A DNA stretch of 5,841 bases from Candidatus Saccharimonadota bacterium (GCA_029237755.1 JAQZBT010000055.1:1-5841), one strand, 5' to 3'. Counted from the stretch's first letter, positions 1 to 4,757 are shown. Notes: a model not told the origin generated them from the sequence alone. Numbers and translations: made by a program.

Positions 1-55
1 TGTCAGTCGTACCGATTATCTCGTCGCGCTCGTTGACCCGGTCAAACAGCTCCAC
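1..55 (-). CDS. NUDIX hydrolase-like protein, N-terminal fragment
   Basis: Only the first 18 codons are in the window; the gene continues past the left edge. Starting at a GTG, the minus strand reads VELFDRVNERDEIIGTTD. This resembles the opening of NUDIX hydrolases of the isopentenyl-diphosphate isomerase-like group, which typically begin with 'ElfDvvdend.viGt' before the Nudix box. The Nudix box itself (GX5EX7REUXEEXGU) lies outside, so catalysis cannot be judged. The GTG shares its G with the TAG stop of the upstream transporter gene (TAGTG), which suggests translational coupling in one operon; no strong Shine-Dalgarno is visible. The opposite strand has a short open end (positions 2-58) whose protein resembles nothing, so I prefer this reading. 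The assignment rests on 18 residues and is tentative. Confidence 0.6.
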   Translation of the reverse strand, partial: MELFDRVNERDEIIGTTD

Positions 56-1143
56 TAAGTCAGGCCGGCCTTGGCTTCCTTGGCCGCTGGCTTATCGTCG
101 TCGTCATCATTATTATCCCGCTCGCGCAGGTAGAACTTGAGCAAAATCATGGCGCTGGCTGCTGCCGGTATGGCGACTAGCGCACCCACGAAACCGGCCA
201 GGCTGGCGCCGATTATCAAAGACAGGAACACAATCAGGGGTGAGACCTCCAGCGTCTTGGAGAAAATCATCGGCTGCAGGAAGTAGTTCTCGAGCATCTG
301 GTAGAGGAGGAAGAAACCGGCCATGATGAGCGCCGCCGTCAGACCCTTAAATACCAGCACCGCCGATGTCACAAGGATACCGGCCACCGTTGCGCCAACC
401 ATAGGGATGAATGCCACTACACCGACCAACAGACCCAGCGCCAGAGCGTAAGGCGCACCCAGTACCAAGAGCATGATGCTCGAGGCCGTTGCCGCGATGC
501 TGGCCGTCAGCGTGATGCCGCCGACGAATCCCGTGACAGTGCCCTGCAGCTGCTTCACCAGTGGCTGGTACTTGGCACGGTGCTCGCGCGAAACCTGGTT
601 CCAGATACGGCGTGACCAGGTCGGACCCTCGAGCACCATGAAGAACGTAAGTAGCAGAGTAGTGATGATGGCGAGCAAGCCACCGAAGATACTCTTCACC
701 ACCCCCACCGCGGACCCGCCGAAGGACAGCAGCTGGTTGGAGAACTGGCGCAGCGCCGAGGTCGCGTTGTCTGTGTTTAGAGTAGTCTCGACCAGCGCGC
801 CCAGGGAGGGATTCGCCTTGGCGAAGTCCGAGTACGCGTCGGGCAGATTGCTCACCAAGTGGTAGAGCTCAGAGGCAAACGGGGGAACGAGCGCCACTAC
901 GATAAAGCTGAGCAATCCCAGTACCGCCGCTAGTACCAGCGCCACGGACAGTCCGCGGCCTTTGCCGGGCATGTATTTACTCAAGCGGCTGACCGCCGGC
1001 TCGAGGGCGACGGCCAGAAAGAAGGCCGACAACACCCAGATCAGCTGGGTCTTCAGCAGCCCCACCGCCTGTAAGGCGAGCACCAGGGCCGCCCCTATCA
1101 GTACGACGCGAACGATCGTCTTATTAGATATTTTTAATTCCAT
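55..1143 (-). CDS. AI-2E family transporter (PerM/YdiK-type membrane protein)
   Basis: A 362-residue polytopic inner-membrane protein of the AI-2E/PerM family, whose members are exporters or antiporters; the substrate differs between members and cannot be read here. The family layout is visible: two N-terminal membrane segments (about residues 10-30 and 33-48) ending in ALEPAVSRL, a third at 65-88, a long soluble stretch (about 90-145), then segments near 150-170, 205-228, 230-262, 268-285 and 302-336. Family motifs FIPMVGATVAG (245-255) and ENYFLQPMIF (285-294) are present. The C-terminus is a charged tail with five consecutive Asp (346-350). Length is normal. The ATG is preceded by AGGA at 1150-1153 with a 6-nt spacer. 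It sits 52 bp downstream of the PGPGW gene and overlaps the NUDIX start by one base, so the three are probably co-transcribed. Confidence 0.92.
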   Translation of the reverse strand: MELKISNKTIVRVVLIGAALVLALQAVGLLKTQLIWVLSAFFLAVALEPAVSRLSKYMPGKGRGLSVALVLAAVLGLLSFIVVALVPPFASELYHLVSNLPDAYSDFAKANPSLGALVETTLNTDNATSALRQFSNQLLSFGGSAVGVVKSIFGGLLAIITTLLLTFFMVLEGPTWSRRIWNQVSREHRAKYQPLVKQLQGTVTGFVGGITLTASIAATASSIMLLVLGAPYALALGLLVGVVAFIPMVGATVAGILVTSAVLVFKGLTAALIMAGFFLLYQMLENYFLQPMIFSKTLEVSPLIVFLSLIIGASLAGFVGALVAIPAAASAMILLKFYLRERDNNDDDDDKPAAKEAKAGLT

Positions 1144-1182
1144 GTCAGATCCTAGTCAAAAGTACCGCCATTGTACGGGAAA

Positions 1183-1197
1183 AGCGGCCCTACCGCT
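1183..1197 (-). terminator. weak hairpin with short T run between PGPGW and transporter genes
   Basis: On the minus strand AGCGG (1197-1193) and CCGCT (1187-1183) form a 5-bp stem with a TAGGG loop, followed by a run of four T. It overlaps the stop codon of the small membrane protein gene. The stem is short, so it would at most attenuate read-through. A few bases further on, minus-strand TACAAT (1175-1170) is a fair -10 hexamer without a good -35, so the transporter may also have its own weak promoter. Both are inference. Confidence 0.3.
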
Positions 1198-1441
1198 AAC
1201 TGCGTCGGGTCTTTTCGCGCGCCTTGGCGACTGCGGCATCGATACGTTGGCGCACTTTGTGTAGCAAATCCCTCGCCCAGACGTACTCAGAAGCCAGGAT
1301 TGCGAGCCCTGCGGCGATCACTACCAGCCCTGGTCCGGGGGTCACCAACAGTACGACACCGGCCAGTGTCACAGCGCTACCGGCCACCGTGATGGCGGTC
1401 TTGGCTAGGGCCGAGCGGGGGCGTTTGGGCTTCTCATCCAT
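1196..1441 (-). CDS. PGPGW family small transmembrane protein
   Basis: An 81-residue membrane protein. A basic N-terminus (MDEKPKRPRS) is followed by a hydrophobic helix (about 15-33), the hallmark turn TPGPG at 34-38, a second helix (39-52) and the segment ASEYVWARDLL, then a basic amphipathic tail (62-81). The TPGPG turn followed by a hydrophobic helix and E-x-x-W-A is the signature of the PGPGW / TIGR02611 putative membrane family, whose function is unknown. Length fits the family. The ATG at 1441 has no strong Shine-Dalgarno in the 27-bp spacer. It is the first gene of a minus-strand run leading into the AI-2E transporter and is transcribed divergently from the gene at 1469. Confidence 0.82.
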   Translation of the reverse strand: MDEKPKRPRSALAKTAITVAGSAVTLAGVVLLVTPGPGLVVIAAGLAILASEYVWARDLLHKVRQRIDAAVAKAREKTRRS

Positions 1442-1451
1442 ATAACCAGTT

Positions 1452-1469
1452 TATGATAGGCTATTCATA
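1452..1469. promoter_or_regulatory. inverted repeat and -10-like element in a 27-bp divergent spacer
   Basis: TATGATAG, a central G, then CTAT-T-CATA form an inverted repeat of two 8-base arms with one extra T (1465) in the right arm. The left arm contains TATGAT (1452-1457), a five-of-six match to a -10 hexamer for the plus-strand gene starting at 1469; it would give a transcript with almost no leader. I find no good -35 at proper spacing for either strand. It may be an operator controlling both divergent genes, or simply AT-rich promoter sequence. Confidence 0.35.
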
Positions 1470-2005
1470 TGATGAAGCGTATATTCTTCGTCCTGGCTGC
1501 GGCGGCTCTAGGGTTTGCAGGGCTGTACTTTCGCGGCCAAAACGCTACTGAGGCCGAACGCCGCGCTGACGCTATCGTCGAGCAGGATCTGGCGGGCCAG
1601 GATCCCACCGCCTCCATCGACGCCCTCAAGACTTTCGTCCAGTCCCATATGGGCGCTTCTGTCGACTTTACGCTTACCGCCGCTTACGACCGTGACCTCA
1701 AAGCCCACCAGGCTGCCACGGCTTCGGCCGACCAGTCACAGCTCTATACCCAGGCGCAACAGGCCTGTAGCGCCCAGCGCAATTCCATCGCTCAAGCTCA
1801 GTGCGTCACCAACTACGTCCAGGCGCGGATGGCGGCGGCCACGCCCGCCCCGAGCCCGCTCCCTGAGCCCAAACTGGCCAAGTACCGTTACGACCTCAAG
1901 GCACCGCTATGGTCTTCGGATCTGCCGGGAGCCCTGCTGCTCGGCGCTGTGATCTCGGCCCTGTTTGCAATCGCCGGGCTCTTTACCAGGAGGAAGCGTC
2001 ACTAA
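1469..2005 (+). CDS. bitopic or hairpin membrane protein of unknown function
   Basis: A 178-residue protein that I cannot assign to a named family. It has an N-terminal hydrophobic segment after MMKR (about 5-20; signal anchor or signal peptide), a polar, Ala/Gln-rich domain (about 25-122), a Pro-rich linker (124-135), a short basic stretch and a C-terminal transmembrane helix (about 152-172) ending in the basic anchor RRKRH. Topology suggests the middle domain is outside the cytoplasm. Two cysteines in that domain (C100 and C112) could form a disulphide. The segment ALKTFVQSHMGASVDFTLTAAYDRDL looks like a conserved helix-turn unit and reminds me of uncharacterised Saccharibacteria proteins (memory, not verified). 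Two tandem ATGs (1469 and 1472) make the exact start uncertain by one codon. It is coupled to the next gene through TAATG. Confidence 0.85.
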   Translation: MMKRIFFVLAAAALGFAGLYFRGQNATEAERRADAIVEQDLAGQDPTASIDALKTFVQSHMGASVDFTLTAAYDRDLKAHQAATASADQSQLYTQAQQACSAQRNSIAQAQCVTNYVQARMAAATPAPSPLPEPKLAKYRYDLKAPLWSSDLPGALLLGAVISALFAIAGLFTRRKRH

Positions 2006-2610
2006 TGCGCGAACCGATGACGTTTAGTCGCCGCCTCTGGGTAACTATTGTCCCGACGTTGGCGCAAACGCTGGCCGCCATCTTTATCGCTATCAGTGTC
2101 CTTACCATCGCGCACATCCAGGCGATCTTGCCTCAAGTTGGCATCACTGCCGAAGCCATTGCAGCTTCCGGCGATAAGTTCCATGCCCGCTTCGATACCG
2201 TGCTGCGGTCTCCCATAGCCTCCAACATTGCCTTGATGACCTTCTGGGCGCTCGTCGGCCTGGTCGCGTATCTGGTGTGCTGGGGCGTCTACAACGCCAT
2301 GATCGAGGCGCGCAACGAAGTCACGCTCAAAACCGCGTACACCAACCGGGGACACTGGAAGGGACCCTTCCAGACCCTGGCGATCAAAGCCGCGGCCGGC
2401 ATCGGGCTGGCTATTCTGCTCATGACATTCTGGACTGGCATATCGACGTGGATGGCCTTCTCGGCTCCGGTGATCTCCGATCCCAGCATCGAAAACCTCA
2501 TTTCGGCAGCCATTGGCGTTCTCGGCTTTGCTTTCCAACTCTACGCCATTCTCGTCTTCATACAGCTTACGTTTACGCCTTGGTATAGGGCTCAGTCGTT
2601 TACAGAGTAG
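2005..2610 (+). CDS. four-helix membrane protein of unknown function
   Basis: A 201-residue integral membrane protein with four predicted helices at about residues 12-36, 72-98, 125-150 and 167-192, and a loop of about 35 residues between helices 1 and 2. No family recognised. I place the start at 2005 although the frame is open further upstream to an ATG at 1909: the 2005 ATG overlaps the previous stop by one base (TAATG), has AGGAGG at 1988-1993, and starts a normal membrane-protein N-terminus (MREPMTFSRRLW), whereas the upstream extension would overlap about 95 bases of the preceding gene and encode an unconvincing peptide. The overlap implies co-expression with the 178-residue protein, and possibly a physical partnership; this is inference. 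No hairpin terminator follows the stop, so transcription may continue into the RRM gene. Confidence 0.85.
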   Translation: MREPMTFSRRLWVTIVPTLAQTLAAIFIAISVLTIAHIQAILPQVGITAEAIAASGDKFHARFDTVLRSPIASNIALMTFWALVGLVAYLVCWGVYNAMIEARNEVTLKTAYTNRGHWKGPFQTLAIKAAAGIGLAILLMTFWTGISTWMAFSAPVISDPSIENLISAAIGVLGFAFQLYAILVFIQLTFTPWYRAQSFTE

Positions 2611-2627
2611 GGTTTTTCTGATACACT
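2599..2627 (+). promoter_or_regulatory. sigma70-type promoter for the RRM protein gene
   Basis: TTTACA (2599-2604) and TACACT (2622-2627) are separated by exactly 17 bp, with an extended -10 TG at 2619-2620. The -35 overlaps the last codons of the upstream gene. Transcription would start near 2634, giving an unusually long ~80-nt leader. Confidence 0.7.
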
Positions 2628-2633
2628 GCCAGC

Positions 2634-2713
2634 GTTAACGTTTAACCGCCCCGAAGGCGGAATAATCGACCCGGCCCCTGTGCTTGGCGATGTAATCCTG
2701 GAGCCAAGTTTAA
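2634..2713 (+). promoter_or_regulatory. structured 5' leader of the RRM gene
   Basis: The predicted leader holds a hairpin CCGCC-CCGAA-GGCGG (2646-2660), and further down CTTGGC (2683-2688), which can pair either with GCCAAG at 2703-2708 or with a second GCCAAG at 2717-2722, inside codons 2-3. The Shine-Dalgarno GGAG (2700-2703) lies in or at the edge of the loop in both folds, and the start GTG lies in the loop of the second. The two pairings are mutually exclusive, which suits temperature- or protein-controlled translation. Known analogy: RRM-type proteins in cyanobacteria are often cold-regulated. Regulation itself is inference. Confidence 0.45.
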
Positions 2714-2977
2714 GTGGCCAAGAAACTGTTCGTAGGCAACCTGCCTTACACTACTACTAACGAAGAGCTGGGCGAGTATTTCGCACAGTTCGGTGAGGTG
2801 CTTAGCGCCGCTGTCATCATGGACCGTGCAACGGGCCGCTCGAAGGGCTTCGGCTTTGTCGAGATGACTAACGACGCTGAGGCCGACTCGGCCATCGCCA
2901 AGGGCGACGGCGCTGAAATGGACGGCCGCAAGCTGACCGTCTCCGAAGCCCGCCCCAAGGTCGAAGCCGCTCGCTAG
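2714..2977 (+). CDS. RRM-domain RNA-binding protein
   Basis: An 87-residue cytoplasmic single-strand RNA-binding protein consisting of one RNA recognition motif. RNP2 is LFVGNLP (5-11) and RNP1 is KGFGFVEM (44-51), with the aromatic residues that stack on RNA at F6, F46 and F48. The beta-alpha-beta-beta-alpha-beta order is complete, ending in LTVSEARPK. It resembles the small Rbp proteins of cyanobacteria and similar proteins in CPR bacteria, but has no Gly-rich tail. The start is GTG, giving the family-typical MAKKLFVGNLPY, with GGAG at 2700-2703. Two tandem TAG stops close the frame, followed 20 bases later by a strong terminator. With its own promoter and leader, it is probably expressed well and separately from the upstream membrane pair. 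Likely role: post-transcriptional regulation or RNA chaperoning; targets unknown. Confidence 0.95.
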   Translation: MAKKLFVGNLPYTTTNEELGEYFAQFGEVLSAAVIMDRATGRSKGFGFVEMTNDAEADSAIAKGDGAEMDGRKLTVSEARPKVEAAR

Positions 2978-3000
2978 TAGCAGCCACACCAGCCAATGAA

Positions 3001-3025
3001 GGACTCCCTCCGGGGAGTCCTTTTT
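3001..3025 (+). terminator. intrinsic terminator of the RRM gene
   Basis: A perfect 8-bp stem GGACTCCC / GGGAGTCC (3001-3008 with 3013-3020), closed by a TCCG tetraloop of the stable UNCG type, is followed directly by TTTTT. It lies 20 bases past the second TAG stop. Confidence 0.93.
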
Positions 3026-3037
3026 GGTTCCTTAACT

Positions 3038-3066
3038 AAAAAGCGGAGCCCCGTTGCCGAGACTCC
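3038..3066 (-). terminator. minus-strand intrinsic terminator
   Basis: Read on the minus strand, GGAGTCTCG (3066-3058) pairs with CGGGGCTCC (3053-3045) around a GCAA tetraloop of the GNRA type, then GC and TTTTT (3042-3038). The 9-bp stem includes two G-U pairs that become A/C mismatches on the plus strand, so it works as RNA only in the minus direction. It ends either a long 3' tail of the nucleotidyltransferase mRNA (stop at 3197) or the small RNA proposed here. Confidence 0.8.
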
Positions 3067-3106
3067 AGTAAGAACTTCACTCCACCTCAGAAGTATCCAC
3101 CCTTAC
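3038..3106 (-). ncRNA. candidate small RNA, about 70 nt
   Basis: No gene occupies 2981-3196. On the minus strand, immediately upstream of the terminator (one base between), a second hairpin forms: GTAAG (3106-3102) with CTTAC (3072-3068), and inside it ACTTC (3094-3090) with GAAGT (3078-3074). The internal loop and the apical loop each carry GGTGGA (3101-3096 and 3086-3081), a Shine-Dalgarno-like motif and also the kind of loop GGA bound by CsrA-like proteins. A plausible promoter lies just upstream. Two compact hairpins, the second being the terminator, is a standard small-RNA design. No known RNA family recognised. The alternative is that this is the 3' untranslated region of the nucleotidyltransferase gene. 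Confidence 0.45.
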
Positions 3107-3113
3107 ACCTTTG

Positions 3114-3141
3114 ACTATATACGAACGTGCTCCGAACACAA
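3114..3141 (-). promoter_or_regulatory. possible promoter for the candidate small RNA
   Basis: On the minus strand TTGTGT (3141-3136) and TATAGT (3119-3114) are 16 bp apart, placing a start near 3106-3107, at the first base of the outer hairpin stem. The -35 hexamer overlaps the left arm of the large hairpin at 3139-3185. The hexamer matches are moderate. Confidence 0.4.
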
Positions 3142-3185
3142 GACGGACTCGCCCCGCCAGCATACTTCACTGGCGGGGCGTCTTG
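3139..3185. repeat. large imperfect inverted repeat / two-register hairpin
   Basis: CGCCCCGCCAG (3150-3160) and CTGGCGGGGCG (3170-3180) form an 11-bp GC-rich stem around a 9-base loop. Outside it, CAAGACG (3139-3145) is complementary to CGTCTTG (3179-3185), so a 5- to 7-bp outer stem forms across a one-sided bulge, with the CG at 3179-3180 shared by the two stems. No T run follows on either strand, so it is not a classic terminator. It lies just past the end of the nucleotidyltransferase gene and may protect or process its 3' end. Confidence 0.7.
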
Positions 3186-3193
3186 CATGTCCT

Positions 3194-3209
3194 GGATCAG
3201 ATCTGATCC
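3194..3209. repeat. 16-bp perfect palindrome over a stop codon
   Basis: GGATCAGATCTGATCC reads the same on both strands. It covers the last codons (Asp-Gln-Ile) and the TGA stop of the nucleotidyltransferase gene. As RNA, a perfect palindrome folds with little or no loop, so a protein-binding or dimerising role at DNA level is easier to imagine. Chance is possible. Confidence 0.6.
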
Positions 3210-4042
3210 AAGAGAAACTGAATGTGTCGGAGCATCTCCGCTGGAACTTGATTGTCGCGCAGCTCGGGGCGGTCCTTCGGCCTCAGGAAGGCTCCTACCT
3301 TGACCCGGTCTCCCCGGATTCCCAGTTTGAACTGCCCGTTGGACGGCCCGTAGAGCCTGACCGTCATGACAGGTCCATCTACCGAGCGGAGCTCAGCCAT
3401 GTGGATCCACCAGTCGCCGTCGGCGTCGACGACAAAGGCATCAACCATGGGCCCGAAAGTGCGGTAAATGCCGCTCATAGTGAAGTGGCTGCCGTCGTGC
3501 GTCACTACAGCCTGCCCCTGGGCCCGGTTGAACAGGCGCAGAGCGAGCTGGATCAGGTACCTCAGGGTGGGCTCCTCGCGCCAGGCGGGCGGGAAGTGTC
3601 CATCGACGAATTCGCGGTAGTCGTAGGCGAGTTCATCAATGAAATGCTGGGTCTCGCCCAGAGATTCCCTGACCCAATCGACCCGTTCCAGCCAATTGGC
3701 CGGGAGCAGCCAGATGTCCAGCTTGTTTTCCCGGGAGAACCGGGCAAGTTGGGTCCAGTCCAGGCCGAGCAGGCGCGTCGCGACAACTCGTCGTTGAGAC
3801 ATGAGGGAGACGTTCGCGCCCCCACGTAGCTCTTTCAGGCCGGAGCAATAGGCCTCGAAGAGCTCGTCAGATACGATGCATGCGACATCGGTATCGTGTA
3901 GCGAAACCTCAGTGCGGGCCACGCCTCCGAAAAGCCCAACGCCTTGGACTCCGGGGACTTGCAGCAGTTCTACTGCGAGGGCTTCAGCGGCTTCAATCGA
4001 GCCCTCGGTGGGCTTTCCAGCAGCTGTCATGGCGGGGGTCAT
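3197..4042 (-). CDS. nucleotidyltransferase-fold protein (Pol-beta superfamily), specific role unknown
   Basis: A 281-residue protein. Residues 16-57 give the nucleotidyltransferase signature: a helix, then GVGLFGGVAR (34-43) in place of the usual GSxAR, then the metal-binding pair D50-T-D52 in HDTDVACIV, and a third likely carboxylate, D109, on the strand LDIWLLP. All three catalytic acids are therefore present, although the common Gly-Ser is Gly-Gly (39-40). Residues 115-281 are a second domain I do not recognise, with helices near 170-185 and a beta-rich, Trp-containing end. The substrate (RNA, protein or small molecule) cannot be told; no HEPN partner is adjacent, so a MntA/HepT toxin-antitoxin reading is unsupported. 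The start is set at 4042: AAGGAG (4052-4047) lies just upstream, and the promoter overlaps the in-frame ATG at 4099, which would otherwise add 19 residues. Confidence 0.8.
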   Translation of the reverse strand: MTPAMTAAGKPTEGSIEAAEALAVELLQVPGVQGVGLFGGVARTEVSLHDTDVACIVSDELFEAYCSGLKELRGGANVSLMSQRRVVATRLLGLDWTQLARFSRENKLDIWLLPANWLERVDWVRESLGETQHFIDELAYDYREFVDGHFPPAWREEPTLRYLIQLALRLFNRAQGQAVVTHDGSHFTMSGIYRTFGPMVDAFVVDADGDWWIHMAELRSVDGPVMTVRLYGPSNGQFKLGIRGDRVKVGAFLRPKDRPELRDNQVPAEMLRHIQFLLDQI

Positions 4043-4089
4043 AGGACTCCTTGGTGTGCGATGGCGGATATTCAAAAAACGACCATGGA

Positions 4090-4118
4090 AGTATGCCATG
4101 ATTTGGCCAATTTATCAA
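4090..4118 (-). promoter_or_regulatory. promoter of the nucleotidyltransferase gene
   Basis: On the minus strand TTGATA (4118-4113) and CATACT (4095-4090) are exactly 17 bp apart, with an extended -10 TG just before the hexamer. Start would be near 4083, giving a leader of about 40 nt to the ATG at 4042. Because the -10 overlaps codons 2-4 after the upstream ATG at 4099, that ATG would not be in the mRNA. Confidence 0.65.
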
Positions 4119-4143
4119 GCAACGCAATCCTATCCAACCAATC

Positions 4144-4171
4144 AAAAAACCCCGCCGGGGCGGGGTTTTTT
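4144..4171. terminator. bidirectional intrinsic terminator
   Basis: CCCCGC (4150-4155) pairs with GCGGGG (4160-4165), a 6-bp GC stem with a CGGG loop, flanked by six A on the left and six T on the right. It has a U tract on both strands. It sits 12 bases past the stop of the minus-strand gene at 4184-4690, which it ends, and it isolates the nucleotidyltransferase promoter from that gene. Confidence 0.93.
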
Positions 4172-4183
4172 CATCAGGCTAGC

Positions 4184-4690
4184 TTACTTGTTGCCGCCGG
4201 CCTTGTAGTCCTTGATCGCCTTGGCGACCTTGCCGTCGTCCTTCAGGTTCTCCCAGAAGAGTACCTGGGTGCGGCTGATGAACATCACGTCCTCGGGTCC
4301 GTGGAGCTCGCCACCGAGCTTGGCCAGGGATACCTGGGGCTGCTGCTGCGCGTTTGCGTCCTTGGGCTGGACTTGCTGCTGCACCTGCAGGTAGTAGATG
4401 TCAGTCAGTTTGACGTAACTTGAGTCGACCCGGTCGACCTTGCCGAAGTAGACCTGACCGTTGGTCAGGAAGACCGCCTGGTAGGCCTTGCCCTTAACGG
4501 CCGCGTCGGCCGTGAGCGAACCAATTGCCCGGCTCCCCAGCCAAGCCACGATGGCCAAGGCTGCCAGCGCCAGCAGGACCGACAGGATCTTGCCTAGCAG
4601 GCTACCGTCTTTCCCGGCAGCTGCGTGGCGGGCCGGCGCCGGCACATCGGCGTAGGCTCCACTGTCATTTGCTTGTCTGCGTACATCCAT
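4184..4690 (-). CDS. single-pass membrane protein with conserved YFGK-type domain
   Basis: A 168-residue protein: a cytoplasmic, polar N-terminus (1-30), one transmembrane helix (about 33-53), then an extracytoplasmic domain. The domain opens with YQAVFLTNGQVYFGKVDRVDSSYVKLTDIYYLQVQ (70-104, small beta-barrel-like strands), continues through a Gln-rich low-complexity stretch (104-119) and closes with LGGELHGPEDVMFISRTQVLFWENL (125-149). I recognise this core as recurrent in CPR genomes, especially Saccharibacteria (from memory); its function is unknown. I chose the ATG at 4690 because AGGTGGAG lies upstream (4710-4703). A GTG at 4708 is in frame, is itself part of that Shine-Dalgarno, and has none of its own. 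A terminator follows directly, so the gene appears monocistronic. Confidence 0.82.
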   Translation of the reverse strand: MDVRRQANDSGAYADVPAPARHAAAGKDGSLLGKILSVLLALAALAIVAWLGSRAIGSLTADAAVKGKAYQAVFLTNGQVYFGKVDRVDSSYVKLTDIYYLQVQQQVQPKDANAQQQPQVSLAKLGGELHGPEDVMFISRTQVLFWENLKDDGKVAKAIKDYKAGGNK

Positions 4691-4728
4691 ACGAAATTTT
4701 AACTCCACCTAAACTTAGCATTGGGGTT

Positions 4729-4757
4729 ATGGTACAGGAGTGGATTCTCAGTGTCCA
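4729..4757 (-). promoter_or_regulatory. promoter of the YFGK-domain membrane protein gene
   Basis: On the minus strand TGGACA (4757-4752, five of six) and TACCAT (4734-4729, four of six) are exactly 17 bp apart. Start near 4722, leaving about 31 nt to the ATG at 4690. It lies back to back with the plus-strand promoter at 4782-4811. Confidence 0.5.

Noticed and set aside
2..58. Open plus-strand end at the left edge (19 codons to TAA)
   Set aside because: The minus-strand reading gives a NUDIX-like N-terminus with TAGTG coupling; the plus-strand peptide resembles nothing.
1909..2004. Upstream ATG extension of the four-helix protein
   Set aside because: It would overlap the previous gene by about 95 bases; the ATG at 2005 has AGGAGG and a TAATG overlap.
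2981..3196. tRNA or other classical structural RNA in the intergenic region
   Set aside because: No T-loop GTTCRA, no acceptor-stem pairing and no cloverleaf on either strand; only simple hairpins.
2996..3829. Long open plus-strand frame of 277 codons
   Set aside because: It is antisense to the nucleotidyltransferase, begins inside the RRM terminator, has no protein-like motif pattern, and crosses the structured intergenic DNA; the minus-strand frame shows a catalytic signature, promoter and Shine-Dalgarno.
3197..4042. MntA-like antitoxin of a HEPN/MNT toxin-antitoxin pair
   Set aside because: The protein is far longer than MntA-type antitoxins and no HEPN gene is adjacent; flanking terminators leave it alone.
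4691..4708. GTG start adding six residues to the YFGK-domain protein
   Set aside because: The GTG is part of the Shine-Dalgarno serving the ATG at 4690 and has no ribosome site of its own.
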